64,000 bases of DNA from Halichondria panicea (GCF_963675165.1 NC_087382.1:2581567-2645566), one strand, 5' to 3'; counted from the first letter of the stretch, positions 51,503 to 63,197 are shown. Program-made: numbers and translations. The notes: generated by a model not told the origin, from the letters alone.

Positions 51503-52235
51503 CTAGCCTCGAATCCAGGCCGATTAAAATACGGCCTGGTACCTATTGCATGTGTAATTAATTATAGGCGTGGCCGTCCACGCCCATGTACTATCTACTA
51601 TTATACGAAGCTTTTTATAGCCTAGCTAGCTAGCTAGCTGTGGCCTTCTCTATGGTGTTGTGTTGAGAAGGCTTGCACACGAAGCCAGAAGAGGCTCTCA
51701 TCTACCTCTATGATGGTTGGATGGTCGTGATGTTTTGAACTGGGTTTCTGACAGACTATGGCAAGTCTTTGACTTTGTGCTTCCAACTGCAACCATAGGA
51801 CCATCGTAGAGGTAGATGTGAGCCTCTTCTGGTTTCATAATAGTGTGCAAACCTTCTCAACAACACAATAGAGGATATAAGCCACAGCTTCACAGGAGAG
51901 AGTTTAAAGGGTTTCTGACAGACTATGGCAAGTCTTTGACTTTGGTGCTTCCAAATGCAACCATAGGACCATCGTAGAGAGCCTCTTCTGGCTTTAGACA
52001 AGTGTGTAAGCCTTCTTGACAACACAATAGAGGGCATAAAGCCACAGGAGACAAGTATTTGTTAAAAATAATACGGAAAGAAACTAGTAACAAACTAGTT
52101 TACGGTCTAATTAATACAAAGGTTTACTAACGTGAACGAATTCCCCAGATTCTGGGGAACTCAGTTTGCGCATGTGCAGTATCACCCATGCAATAGAGAC
52201 CAGGCCGTATTTTAATCGGCCTGGTCTCGAGGCTA
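51503..52235. mobile_element. Complete 'agcctcga...aatacggcctgg' inverted-repeat element
   Basis: Begins 'tagcctcgaatccaggccga' and ends 'cggcctggtctcgaggcta', with inner arms 'ttaaaatacggcctgg' and 'ccaggccgtattttaa'. The interior has two diverged tandem units of about 175 bp spacing ('gactatggcaagtctttgac' at about 51755 and 51920). Related copy at 10300-10866; shorter hairpins with the same ends at 53680-53735, 61423-61475 and 62990-63060. Confidence 0.8.
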
Positions 52236-52793
52236 ACTGATAACAGAAGTCACCGAGATTAGCCAGAAAAATATCCTGAAATTTATGGACAATTAAGTCA
52301 TACACAGAGCTATATAGCTAGTTAGCTGGAGACAGAGCTGGTTGCAGTACTGATAGAGCTTACACCAAGATGTGGCCTGTCATGCATTATAGGCAACTTT
52401 CACTCTGTTCAGATGATGGCTGTACTGCGCGTGTCGTACCTCCTCTGTTTGAATAGTACTCCGACATCCAATTATCCTCTCCATTGTAACGAGTTATCAC
52501 TCAGTGCTTTGAGTGTTAACAAGATTCCTGCCAGTACAATGCAAGCTATATACAGCACCGCCAAACTATAATTATACTATACTCTGCAGTGCTCTAATCC
52601 GGGCAACAGATACAGTCGGACATATATAAATACCTTTTTTCAGCTGTTTAGTATATCTATGGTAACGTGAACCTTAGGAATGTCACATGAATGGTGACGC
52701 GTGTCCAACTTCCTCTGGTTGCAGGCTATATGAGTCTTTTGTTAACATAATAATTATAGTAGGCTATAATTATAAGGGTAGCATCAGAATGTT

Positions 52794-53267
52794 ATGAGAC
52801 GAGCTATAATTGAAGTTCTATCTATATGCTTCCTTCTTCAATCTACATTCGTTCGTTGTGACGTCATTGTTTTACTGAGCATGATATACGTTGTTATCCC
52901 GGTATCTGGTTATAAGGCAAAGCAAATCCTTCGATTTTGTTGTCTAAAAGCAGCTTTTGAATCTTCCACAGTCACTGCAAACACATGCAGCAACATCTAC
53001 CCTTGTTGTATTTTGACCTCTGAGATCGAAGGAAACAGTACGTGTGCCACTACTGCTGCAAAGAAACAGCCCCGCCCCACTCACTCAAACAGCCCTCCAC
53101 GGTGGTCTATCCTCGGCATCACAACCAAGCCAAAGAAGCTCGCCTCTACACTGCTGCAAAACAGCTCAAGCCCCCAGCAAAAAGAGCCGCTTCTAGTACA
53201 GTGCTATGGTGAAACAGAATTGACATGCATCACTAGGTCTAGGAACACAGAATCTTCCCCAAAATGA
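52794..53267 (+). CDS. Unrecognised 157-codon frame
   Basis: An isolated plus-strand frame with a hydrophobic N-terminus (ICFLLQSTFV, VIVLLSMIYVVIPV) and a polar Ser/Thr/Lys-rich second half containing several Cys. No family recognised, no clear introns, and it lies in a transposon-rich spacer. It could be a secreted-type host protein or chance. Confidence 0.2.
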   Translation: MRRAIIEVLSICFLLQSTFVRCDVIVLLSMIYVVIPVSGYKAKQILRFCCLKAAFESSTVTANTCSNIYPCCILTSEIEGNSTCATTAAKKQPRPTHSNSPPRWSILGITTKPKKLASTLLQNSSSPQQKEPLLVQCYGETELTCITRSRNTESSPK

Positions 53268-53540
53268 ACCTTTGATAATTTTAAAACCTGGATGGTTGCA
53301 AAGAAGAAACTCAAGCAGTGCTGAACATTCCTGCATGGCTGGACTTACTTTGATACTTGTTATTTCTCATGATATAATACTTATTTATGCCAGAGGGGCG
53401 TTTTGCGGTTAGTGCATTATGACTTTGCGGTTAGTGCATCATGACTTTCAGCAGTGCATTATGCTGCATATTGCACTTGGCAACAACGTAGCAACGGGAT
53501 ATTATTATAGTCCAAGTAACAAGCCAAAAACTTGCAATTT

Positions 53541-53885
53541 ACCGTACTTATTCGATTTAAAGCGACCCTCCAAATATGCAACACCCTCGCTCTTTTCCAA
53601 TTTTCTGACCTCTAAAGGTAGCGACTGCAGCGTTGACAATTATTTTTTTATGTCGCGCCCTAAATAGAGATTAAACCACAGCCTCGATTCCAGGCCGCAA
53701 GAAACAATGTAATTAAGCGGCCTATATAATCGAGGATAGAATAGAGTAACCTCCAATTAGATGCGACCCTCTAAATACGCGACACCAAGACTTCAACATA
53801 ATTTTCACCCTCCAAAATAAACGATCGATCTCTGGCTTCGTAATTATTTGAAAGTGTCGCCTTAAATCAAATAAGTACAATAAGT
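53541..53885. mobile_element. MITE with 'gtacttattcgatttaa' termini
   Basis: Left 'cgtacttattcgatttaaag' and right 'ttaaatcaaataagtacaa' are inverted. A small 'cctcgattccaggccgc' hairpin of the 51503 family is nested inside at about 53680-53735. Confidence 0.65.
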
Positions 53886-54449
53886 ATTTGTTTGGCTGTC
53901 TTAAAATGTAGCACATATAATATGTGTTTAAGTCTCTTTCAATACCGGTAGTTGTGTTACTGCTGTCAGATATATGTCTTGCAGTCAGACGATCGAGCTA
54001 GCTAAGGGCGTGTTTAATTTCTAAGTGCATCCGGATAATAGGCGCATAGAGGCTGCTCTTTTTCCTATAGGCGCATGCACTTACTAACCAGATTATACGG
54101 TATGCTTCTTCAGAAGAGATAAACACGAAAAGCAGTAAAATAGTGCTGACGAGTCAACACAAAAGTGTTAACTCTATAAATTATTTATACATAGTGATGT
54201 GAATGACGCGTGGCCAACCTCTTCTGAGCTTTACCATATATCCCTATATAGCTCGTGCGGCTACGTCTCGAGGCATATACTAAATTATACACTCATATAC
54301 CGGTACATTCAGGGAGCTTACTTGTTAAAGAGACCAAAGCAGCATCTGTAAGGGTGTAGAAATAATAAATTAATGTGATGTGCAGTATGCAATCCTCATT
54401 ACAGACAGATATGTCTGGGCTGATTATATTTCGGAAATAATTGACTCAC

Positions 54450-55244
54450 AGATGTCCCTGGCAGATGGTCTTCTCCTCATGTCTTCTTGCAAGCAACTGT
54501 CGATAAGCTTTCTCAACCTGTGTGTGTGAGGGATCTGGGAAACATGGAATGATCGATCCTTGGCTGATTTGATTGTCTCTAGCTTGCAAACGATCTGCAC
54601 CATAATCACCCCAAGAGAAAACACATCCAGGCTATTATCATATTTCTCCTTGTCCAATCGAATGGCCTCGGGAGGTAGATACCCCACAGCTGTGAGGGTA
54701 GGGCTAAGCTTGGAGGGATCGTATAAACGTGACATGCCAAAGTCGCAAATCTTTGCAACAGGCAGTGGTTGTGCAAGCTTTAGCGAGATGTTATCACCAC
54801 AGAGGTCACGGTGGATAATCTGCTTGCTGTGAATGTAAGACAGACCATAAGCTATGTCTTTGGAGAGACTAATTTCACATTCGCTAGTGAGGGACTCTTC
54901 ATCAAGGTTGGAGAAGTAGGATCTTAGATTGCAATCCATCAGCTCTAGAACGAGGATCGTACCACCTGATTTGGGGTGTTTGGTAATTGACAAATATTGA
55001 ACAATGTTTGGGTGCTGAAGCGACTCGAGAAAATCACACTCACGATCAAAATCCCTGCGGGCCTCTTCACTTTTACCGGCTGGGAAACCTGTCTGCATTT
55101 CTACAGCCTCGTAAAATAAAACTTTGACTGCACAGATCTCCCCCATGTAGCTGCCTTTGAAGACTGCTCCATATGCACCTTTACCGAGTCGTTCGTCTAG
55201 GAAAACTGTCAAATCTTCATTGATCTTCTGGTGATTTTGGTCAA
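54450..55244 (-). CDS. Gene B TKL-type kinase exon
   Basis: 795 nt, phase 1-1. Complete kinase: GKGAYGAVFKG, CAVKVLFYEA, HRDLCGDN, CDFGMSR, YLPPEAIRLDKEKY and RRRPSARDIC. All catalytic residues are intact. It differs from gene A mainly in the linker after the glycine loop and in the activation segment, where gene A has a small alteration (HRMGYLPPEAEEKKY). Confidence 0.86.
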
Positions 55245-56814
55245 CTGTGAGTGCATGCATGTGCCCAATGTGAGGGTTGGAGGAGTGGGTGAGGTGGTAA
55301 ATACAAGTACAATGTGACCACATAATTACAATCCAGTACAGCCGATATCACCCCAGGCAGGATTAGGACGGTGATATCCAGTGGCAGATCTAAGGGGAGA
55401 TCCCATGGTGTCATGGTTTTTGTACAGCTACCAGCTAGCTTTTTTAGCTATAATTGTAATGGTTGTTTTGATGTATCAACTGTGTTTGCCTAGGCTAGTT
55501 GACTGTTCGTGGAAGCTAGCTATAGCTCTACTGCACAACGTGTGACCGGAAGTGGGCGTAACCCAAAAATGTCACGCTGCGAACTCGTTAGTTTGGAACC
55601 TTTTCCTTTTTCCTGGATCTGCCACTGAATTATCAACCTGATTACCAAAGCTATATACCGTACCCTCGCGAAAATACGCCCACATTTTTCTGAAAGAAGT
55701 CTAGGGGACTGGGCGTTTAATAACGAACGGCGAGTTTTCATTCGAATATACGCCCATTCGCGGCCTCAAATCGAGGTTTACACTTTGCTCTATGACAATT
55801 CTTTATTTTTAATACATAGTATGAACATTTCATTGACAACAACAATGTTATAAACTAATGCATGAGTATATATGATTAAAGCATGACAAGAGAATGAACA
55901 TGAAGAAGTGGACTCTGACTCTATTCGTTGCTTGTCGATGTCAGAAACTTCCCAAAGGATGGTAGGTCATACTCCTACTGAGCAGCTATCAGGTACTTTG
56001 TTTCAGAAAACCAAGGCAAGGTAACCTGCAAAATTAGCCTGTGTGATAACTTTCTTGGACTTTGTGTTTTCCTTTCTCAGCATAATTATAGGGCTATAGA
56101 CTTGACTCTACTTGTTCCCTGCACATACATCTTCAAGGGCAAACTGTCAACAGATCCATACAGAGAAAGTTATATGTCTGATCTTGGTCTAGCAAGGAGT
56201 ATAGTCTTACTAGCTGCTACCTAAAACTTCCTTTCTTCGTAGTGAACATGTGGCATTCAGCTACTGCGCATGCTCAACTCTTTATTCTGGGTGGTATATA
56301 CCCTCGTGCAAAAACTTCGAAGCAAAAGATAGGATGGGCATTTATTCAAGATGGGCTTATTTTCGCGAGGGTACGGTATAATATAACATATAGATCAAGT
56401 AAATAAGATGCCTGACTGCACGTAGCTGTATCTCTAGCTACTGAAAATGAATGCATTCCAGATATAGTATATACAGTAACTTAATAATTGGTACTTATAC
56501 GTACCCTTTAACTTCGGATTGCTAGACTGTAATGGATGATCTCTCTCGATGGTGTTGGCTATGTGAACGTGGCCCACAATAGGACTTGACAAAGCTTTGA
56601 TAACATCTTCCCATCTTCTCTCCCCACCTTTCAGCCATTCTTTCAAACCCTCACGATAGCAGTGATCAGGATCATCTCGCCATTTTGTACCTATGCTGTC
56701 GATAGTATCCGAGGATATCTTAAAAGCCAGCAAGACGTTTCGCCACTTGGTTCGAGCATCAAACGTAGCTATGTACAAATCTCTTAGATCTGCTATTGTG
56801 AGATAGTCAGACAT
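54450..56814 (-). CDS. Gene B: Death - TKL kinase (5' module)
   Basis: Exons 56505-56814 and 54450-55244 are joined in phase 1 and are paralogous to the first two exons of gene A, with exactly the same kinase exon length. The kinase exon ends with a donor in phase 1, so the protein must continue. No Ig exon lies in the next 6 kb downstream on the minus strand; the next phase-1 acceptor with strong coding sequence is the Roco exon of gene D (48242). The gene may therefore encode the N-terminus of a Death-kinase-Roco protein, or be a truncated paralogue. Confidence 0.65.
55378..55628. mobile_element. Diverged 'cagtggc(g/a)gat' MITE
   Basis: Begins 'cagtggcagatctaagg' and ends 'tcctggatctgccactg'; shorter relative of 15556-15947 with matching interior pieces. 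Lies in gene B's intron. Confidence 0.65.
55656..56382. mobile_element. Element with 'taccgtaccctcgcgaaaat' inverted repeats
   Basis: Left 'taccgtaccctcgcgaaaat' and right 'ttttcgcgagggtacggta', about 725 bp apart, flanked by 'ata'. No coding capacity seen. Intronic in gene B. Confidence 0.78.
56505..56814 (-). CDS. Gene B Death-domain exon
   Basis: Starts at ATG (MSDYLTIADLRDLYIATF) and ends in phase 1. Motifs DHCYREGLKEWLKGG and RRWEDVIKALSSPIVG parallel gene A's first exon, about 60% identical by eye. Confidence 0.8.
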
Positions 56815-57304
56815 ATCCTCTGTATGGGTATAGAATAGCGAACCTAATACATTTTGTGAAAATCTGCAGTATATGTTTGTTGTACGGTACTTAATAAGGT
56901 AGACCTACGTTTCCGAGACTATAGTGTATGCAAAACGATAAATAGTGCTATAATTATGGGAGAAATGTCCAGGTGGCGCCGAAGTATACGTACATGTAGC
57001 AGTATATTTTCTGGCACGGTAAATATTATGTTGCTAGCTATAGCTAGCTGTATATAGCTTCAGTTTATATACAGACACAAATCAGCACAGTATATATATA
57101 TAGTCTAGTAAACAGTGGTGTGCACTCACTATTATAGCTGAATCCAGAGACTATAGCTGATCACAGTCTGAACTAAAAGTTAATTAGCTAGAGAATAACA
57201 AACCTTAATTGGTAGCTTGTACAACTACAAGACCCACCCACTTTCTCTGTTATATAACAATGAAATACAAAATCAACAAATCAACCTAAATTATATTATA
57301 GTAT
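56815..57304. other. Intergenic sequence between gene B and the Hakai-like gene
   Basis: Contains the gene B promoter by position and the 3' flank of the Hakai-like gene. AT-rich; no element assigned. Confidence 0.45.
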
Positions 57305-57538
57305 TCATGATTGTTTATAGTTTGGTGGTGGTGCCCAGGGTGCAGGGGGTGGGGGAGGGGGCGGGGCTACACTGCCGGCAAGACTGCACGAGGAAAAAAT
57401 AATCATAACATAATTATACTGTAATTTTGAATTTTGCTTACTTTGGTTTTGGAAAGAATTGAGGTCCTGGCACCATAGGCATACCAGGCATTCCTTGTGG
57501 AGGGAGCCCGGGACTGTGTGTGTGGGCATGTGTGTGTG

Positions 57539-57571
<33 letters not shown>

Positions 57572-58870
57572 CACATGATCATCCCTGAAGGTAGTCTTAT
57601 CCCAGGGGGTAGTCCAGGTACACCACCAGCATTACCCTATAGAGGTACGGAAATTAATATCAGATATCGGATTTTTATAAATTTTAGCGCAATTAAAAGA
57701 AACACAAGAACGAGCAAATTTCCTAATTAAGCTTTCATGTACTTCGCAATAGTTATATAGAAGCTTGTAAAGTGTCATTTTGCATTTGAAACTTGATATA
57801 AATAATAGGTTGTTACCATGTTACCATGCTTTATAACAGAACTGACAGTTTGGAAAAATGGTGGGAGAGCAAATTGCATCGGGTTGCCATGGGTTACAGG
57901 CTGCTGCATAGCGGACTTGTCCTTGTGCCGATAGAGAGTGTGTGCATCAAGGTCTCGTTGAGAGAGATAGCTCCGCCCACATCCCTTATTGTCATACCTG
58001 TCCACAAAAAGTCAACAACATAATAATTATCGTTTCTACAAGAAGAGAACACTATAATTATCACAAAACATTTGCATAGTGTGAAAGTGTGAAAATTGCT
58101 AGGATTGGCCGCGCAGAGAATTCACCAAAAAGTCACACACAAAAAAATGAGATACATGTAGTATCGTATCCACATAAGAAAAACGTACAGATTATACGAC
58201 ACAGACCCACCTTCCGCCTGAGTGGGTGCAGATGTGTACTGTTCCCATGGAGGCCTCCTCGAAGGTTTGGTCCCCCTCCTTACACTTAGGGCACACTCCA
58301 CTAGCCTTCTTAGCACAGCCATGACAGAACGCATGACGACACTTTTTCTACACAATTTTATAAATAATTATTATTAGCCAGTCAGTCTAGACATTAACCA
58401 ATTTCATGCAAAATAATATCAACTGCAAACTTTACAAGTGCATAAAAATTACAAATTATACCAGTACTAAAATTACTGATTTGGCTCACTAGTAAAAGTT
58501 TTCCCGTGTACTATTAAAATAATAGTACACGTATAATCGTCATATTAACGCTACCCACTCTCCATCACTAACCATTCGGCCGTAGATGAGAACGGGTAAG
58601 GAGCATATCTCACATATGTGGAGTAGAGGGTCCTTAACTGGTCGTCCAATCAGACGCACCGGATGATCCCACTGCATACTCTCAGACGCCCTCGGCTTCT
58701 CCACTTCATCGGAAACTACACCAAATAAGAATAAATATCTTTCCAAACAGTTAGCTTTTTAGCTTACCAGAATCCTGAGGTTTTTTTGAACTTCTAGGAG
58801 GCTCAGATTTGATGATAACGCCCGTGTCCTTGAGTTTTAGGGCAATATTTTTCCTAACTTTCTGCTCCAT
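57305..58870 (-). CDS. CBLL1: Hakai/CBLL1-like E3 ubiquitin ligase
   Basis: Seven exons: 58768-58870, 58573-58715, 58211-58347, 57847-57997, 57575-57636, 57442-57513, 57305-57383. All phases agree; 248 residues. Order: a short N-terminal region, then an unusual RING finger split across exons (CEICSLPVLIYGRM, KKCRHAFCHGCAKKASGVCP, KCK), then the Hakai-type zinc-binding motif GCGRSYLSQRDLDAHTLYRH, then Pro/Gly-rich tail ending PPPNYKQS. In animals Hakai is an E3 ligase that binds phosphotyrosine substrates such as E-cadherin through a dimeric RING/pTyr-binding domain and is also part of the m6A writer complex. The protein is shorter than vertebrate Hakai (about 490 residues), mainly in the tail. 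Start at 58870 chosen as the first ATG with in-frame coding to the RING. Confidence 0.85.
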
Positions 58871-59144
58871 TTTTTTCTATTTAGAGAGCACCGAAGACAG
58901 TGCACATTATTTGAATAATGGTTTTATGATGTGCATTATTTAGAATTTCAACAGGCCAATCACTTTCGAGGGGTGGCATTTGTTGGCGGGCGATTGGCAG
59001 TACTACCACGTAGTCACACCACTTGATAAGAAAAACTTTCTCTAGAGCTCATCTTTTTATCCCTGTAAGTTGGTAGAATGTCTCTGTTTATAACGTGCAG
59101 TCATGTTACAATCGTTGTACAGATCCACAGCAACTCTCATCAAG
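58871..59144. promoter_or_regulatory. Bidirectional promoter between Hakai-like gene and PCNA
   Basis: Only 274 bp separate the two divergent start codons. It holds CCAAT motifs in both directions ('ggccaatcac' at about 58953 and 'gattggca' at about 58992) and an E2F-like 'ttggcgggcg' at about 58983. E2F and CCAAT control is typical of PCNA genes. TATA-like sequence is not evident. Confidence 0.6.
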
Positions 59145-61275
59145 ATGTTCGAGGCACGCTTGGCCCAAGGCAGTCTGCTCAAGAAAATCATTGAAGTGAG
59201 CATTTAATACAAGCTACTGTAGTTACTTAGTTTGTATAATTATATAATATACTGTATTTACTTGATTAAACGCCCGGGCGTTTATTCCTAGCAGCATCTG
59301 TAGAGGGGGTGTTTAAACGAGATGGCGTTTATTCGAAACGGGCGTTTATTGTTAATTTGTTTTGTCTACTTCAAACTCTTGCTCATCAGCAGTTATTATG
59401 CTCTTTTTGGCTGCTGCCACAGCTCTCAGCTTTCATCTTAAGTCGTAGGAGTGGTGTTTCTCCCTCTGTCCTCTCTTGCCATCATAAATAGTATCTATTT
59501 ACTCTATGCTGCCCTTGTTTCAGCTGGTTTCACGTGCTAATTCAGCTCCACCCACAGTGCCACGTCCCATACATGGGCGATTATTTAAGAGGGGCGTTTA
59601 ATCAAGTAAATACGGTACATGTACGTGTAACAACGTTATAGGCGCGTGTTTACTGTACACCAGCAGTTCATATAGTGTCCTCTTGTCCCTCTACAGGCAA
59701 TCCATAATCTGGTCCCAGAGATCAACATGGAGGTGACATCATCGGGTATCTCGGTACAAGCCATGGACTCCAGTCATGTGTGCCTCGTGTTCCTGGAGTT
59801 GGACGCTGGAGCATTTGATCCATTCCGATGTGACAAGAATATCACTCTTGGAGTCTCTACAGCAAAGTGGGTGTGGTCATTATAGGGGTGGTGGGTTGGA
59901 TTGATCTTGCATTCTAGGGGTGTGGTTAACCTCCTCGTTATTACGCCCACTCCTCCCCTTGTTAGGCTAGGGGGTGTATGTGTGTATTGTGGTTTTACGA
60001 ACGTGGGTGTGCTTCCAATTCCACGCTGAGAGAACAATGCAATGTGTGTGCCTCCCCACTGTATTTATTCAACACTCTGAATCACCCGTAATAAAAATAA
60101 TGGCACCATAATTGTGTATTATTTTCAGTGTTTGAATATATACCATAATTATATAAAACTGTTGACGTATTTCATTACCCCCCTCACACACACACAGTTT
60201 GCTCAAGGTGCTCCGTTGTGCTGGCAACGAGGACTCCATCACTCTCAGAGCTAAGGACGACACTGACAGTATGGAGGTGTTCATTGAGAACACTGATCAG
60301 GACAGAACCTCAACCTTTGAGATCAAACTCATGGATCTCGACCAAGAGAGGCTGGGAATACCCGTGAGTCATGTGATGTCATGTGACACCTGTATTTTAG
60401 GTGACATATTTTCACAGGTAGATTTGTCTGCGTTTTCACTGTTTAGCTCATTTTGCTGGTGTTAAATTCTGCTCAAGTTATGAAATTGATGTTAGCGCTT
60501 CTAATTACTCGCAAGTGGCATTTCCAATTTGCAATTTTACTCTCATTCGCAGAAAGAGCAAAAGTTAATACCCGCAAAAAATATGTCACTGTTTTGTTAT
60601 CCTTTAATGTCACATGATCTCCCCTACAGGCCACAGAATACGATGCCGTTCTAAAAATACCGTCTGGAGAATTTCAACGGATCACTCGCGATATTTCTCA
60701 ATTCAGTGACTCCATGGTCATCTCGTGCACTAAGGAAGGTGTCCAGTTCTCCACTGCCCCCAGCACCACTGAGGGGAGCGCTAAGATCACACTCAAGGAT
60801 GGGGCGGTCATGGACAAGAAGGGAGAGGGCGGGGTGAGTGTGTGGGTGTGAGGAGTGTGGGTGTGCATGTGTGTGAGGAGTGATGGTGTGTGAGGTATGA
60901 GGGTGTGTGTGAGGTATGATGGTGTGTGTGAGATGTGTGTGTGTGGGTGTGAGGAGTGTGTGTGTGGAGTGAGGGTGTATTAAATCTATTAGCATTTTCT
61001 CTTTGATCCTTGACCCAAATTATTTGTATGTACAAAATCAGTGTTCTTACAGTGTACTGACCAAGTCTCTCCACATGCAGGTTTCTATTGAGTTGAATGA
61101 ACCAGTCTCTCTCACGTACGCCTGTCACTTCATGGGCTTCTTTGTCAAGGCCACACCCCTTTCCGATAAGACCATAGTGTCGCTGAAGGCTGATCGTCCA
61201 ATGGCCTTGGAGTATCCCATCGGAGCCATTGGTCACCTCCGCTATTATCTGGCTCCTAAAGTAGAGTCAGAGTGA
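59145..61275 (+). CDS. PCNA: Proliferating cell nuclear antigen (DNA sliding clamp)
   Basis: Five exons: 59145-59195, 59697-59866, 60198-60363, 60630-60833, 61081-61275. Phases are 0, 2, 0, 0 and the product is 261 residues, the normal animal length. Landmarks: MFEARLAQGSLLKKIIE start, MDSSHVCLVFL, the basic CAGNEDSITLRAKDD, the interdomain connector MDLDQERLGIP, PSGEFQRITRD, and the C-terminal GHLRYYLAPK. It forms a homotrimeric ring that tethers polymerase delta and PIP-box proteins during replication and repair. Some positions differ from vertebrates (VFLELDAGAFDPFRCD). Intron 1 contains a MITE and intron 4 a GT-rich minisatellite. Confidence 0.95.
59249..59617. mobile_element. MITE in PCNA intron 1
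   Basis: Left 'tactgtatttacttgattaa' and right 'ttaatcaagtaaatacggta' with adjoining 'acgccc'/'gggcgt' inverted repeats. Interior has no coding potential. Confidence 0.8.
60834..60985. repeat. GT-rich minisatellite in PCNA intron 4
   Basis: Repeats of 'gtgtgtgaggtatgat'-like units starting right after the exon 4 donor. Confidence 0.8.
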
Positions 61276-61422
61276 ACACTAACTCACTAGCTCATTTATT
61301 TGCCACTCACATCTTTAAATTTGTTATTGTAATTATTATACACATGACATTATTCCTTAATATTATTATTATGATGTTTAATACCAGGAGTACATGTATT
61401 ACTTATTTTGTGTGTGTGTAGG

Positions 61423-61475
61423 TAGCCTCGATCCCAGCCCCCTCACTTGAGAGCGGCCTGGAATCGAGGCTAGTG
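61423..61475. repeat. Short 'agcctcgat' hairpin
   Basis: 'tagcctcgatcccag' faces 'ctggaatcgaggcta' across a short loop. Minimal member of the 51503-52235 family ends. Lies between PCNA and the first stefin gene. Confidence 0.65.
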
Positions 61476-61606
61476 TGTGGGCAAAATCTACTTCCTGTTG
61501 GTCTGACTGACCACGCCTACTATAATAAAAGAAAGGCGTGTCAGCACATAATTAAAAACCCTTATCCAACTAAAACTACCCAAAGAAACTAGTGCACTGA
61601 GAGATA

Positions 61607-62704
61607 ATGGCAATGCCTGGTGGACTGAAACCTGCTGAAATTGCTGACCCTGAAATACAAGCAGTGGCTGATGCCGTAAGTCAGTGCTGTACTAGACTAT
61701 AGTGTCAGATGCCATTGTATACATTCACGTCACATAGATGTACAATATGTACGGTAGTGTGTTCAGTCACACCAAATTGATCTTATGTAACATGTAACGA
61801 CTGGCTTATGTAACATGTAACGGCTGGCTTGCGAGACTAGGTGTGGCAGGCAAACAAATTTATCATTAATTATAAACCATAAAACCACAACAAGTCACCA
61901 CAAAAGTCGCTTTGCAAAGATCACTACTTTTTGTTAGATCACATGGCCAATCTGACCACTACTATAATTATGCCGGAAAATCAAGATTAATTTGGTGTGG
62001 CCTTGTGGATTGTTGTTGCCATGGTATAGCCTTGGGTATGGCTACATTTGTTGTTTGACATATCACACACACACACACACACACACACATCATCCACCCA
62101 CTCCACACACACACACACACACACATACACACACACATCCTCCACCCACTCCACACACACACACACACATTCTCCACCCACTCCACACACACACACACTG
62201 GGACAGGTGAGGGCTGACCTGGAGGGCAAGCTAGGGAGCCAGTGCTCTGAGTATGTAGCAGTGACCTACAGGTCGCAAGTGGTGGCTGGAATCAACTACT
62301 TCATCAAGGTTGGTCTAATATTATGTTGTAACTGCTAGTAAAAATAGAAACTAACTGTATAATTGATAATGCCCTTAATATTCTATGCTCTTCAATCCTC
62401 CTTTTCTTTGCATTGTAATAATTATTATTGTAGCAAGCATTGTATTGTATACTGTATTACTAATTGTGTATAATGACTGTACTCCTCAAGCCTGTAATAT
62501 ACTATTGTTCTATAATAACTATAGTGTGTGTAGCTGTGTAGTTATAACGGATGTGATATCACAGTGCATGCCCTATAGGTGAAGGTTGGACCTGATGCTT
62601 ACGTTCATCTGAGAGTGTACAAACACTTCAGTGGGGAGATTTCTCTGGCTTCTTACCAAGACAAGAAGACCAAAGATGACGAAGTGACCTATTTCTCTGG
62701 CTGA
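61607..62704 (+). CDS. Stefin (type 1 cystatin), cysteine protease inhibitor
   Basis: Three exons: 61607-61675, 62207-62308, 62579-62704, all phase 0, giving 98 residues, the typical stefin length. Motifs: N-terminal MAMPGG providing the conserved Gly, the first hairpin QVVAGINYFIKV with the canonical QVVAG, and the C-terminal DDEVTYFSG. No signal peptide or disulphides, so it should be cytosolic and inhibit papain-like cathepsins. Intron 1 contains a (ca)n tract. Duplicated in tandem by the next gene. Confidence 0.93.
62063..62200. repeat. (CA)n minisatellite in stefin intron 1
   Basis: Three blocks of (ca)n separated by 'tcctccacccactccac'-like spacers. The tandem paralogue has a shorter version at 63672-63737. 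Confidence 0.9.
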
Positions 62705-62989
62705 ACTATATAATCATCGACCCGAACTATTAGCTAGCTGAAATTAATGCACTCCTGTTAAGTGTTATATGTAAATGAATTTTATATCAAGTTTAGCAGA
62801 CACAAATTTTAGATCTAGAGTGGCACTTTACTGCACATGTACATGTCAGACAAAATTTTTAAATTATGGTAGCGGTCGATTCATAAAGAAGCTGATTGTT
62901 AGCGCGTGGTGATTTTTTTAGGAATCTTATGAATGTAACGATCTTTACCGGAGTACTGCACACAGCACAGAATTTCTTCACTTATTTTG

Positions 62990-63060
62990 AGCCTGCTAGG
63001 GACTATATAGCCTCTCTGCGGCCTTCCCTAGTGGGAAGTGCGGCCTGGGATCGAGGCTAG
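62990..63060. repeat. Short 'ggatcgaggctag' hairpin
   Basis: 'tagcctctctgcggcctt' pairs with 'gtgcggcctgggatcgaggc' imperfectly. Related to the 51503-52235 family ends. Confidence 0.5.
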
Positions 63061-63197
63061 CTAGGGACCCAATACACAATACTAGAAATGTCCAAGCGAG
63101 ACAAAAGGTGAGGTTGATGTGCATATAATGTAATTGCAGGATCTCAAACAATTTTTACTGTATTTATATATTAATAAGTATCACTTGGAGTGGCCTA

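Larger units (their letters stand above)
48444..54287. other. Transposon-rich spacer bounded by inverted 'tatgcctcgag' ends
   Basis: 'tatgcctcgaggcgtagccg' at about 48444 is mirrored by 'cggctacgtctcgaggcata' at about 54260. Between them lie several nested elements listed separately. It is unclear whether these ends belong to one large element or to two independent MITEs. Confidence 0.35.

Noticed and set aside
55707-55760. Possible short exon in gene B intron ('gggcgtttaataacg')
   Set aside because: It lies inside the inverted-repeat element 55656-56382 and resembles other MITE interiors.
60651-61236. His/Thr-rich minus-strand frames over PCNA intron 4
   Set aside because: Low-complexity GT minisatellite read in reverse, overlapping genuine PCNA exons.
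61968-62338. Cys/Val-rich and His/Thr-rich frames around 62.1 kb
   Set aside because: Artefacts of the (ca)n repeat in the stefin intron; only the stefin exon at 62207-62308 is real.
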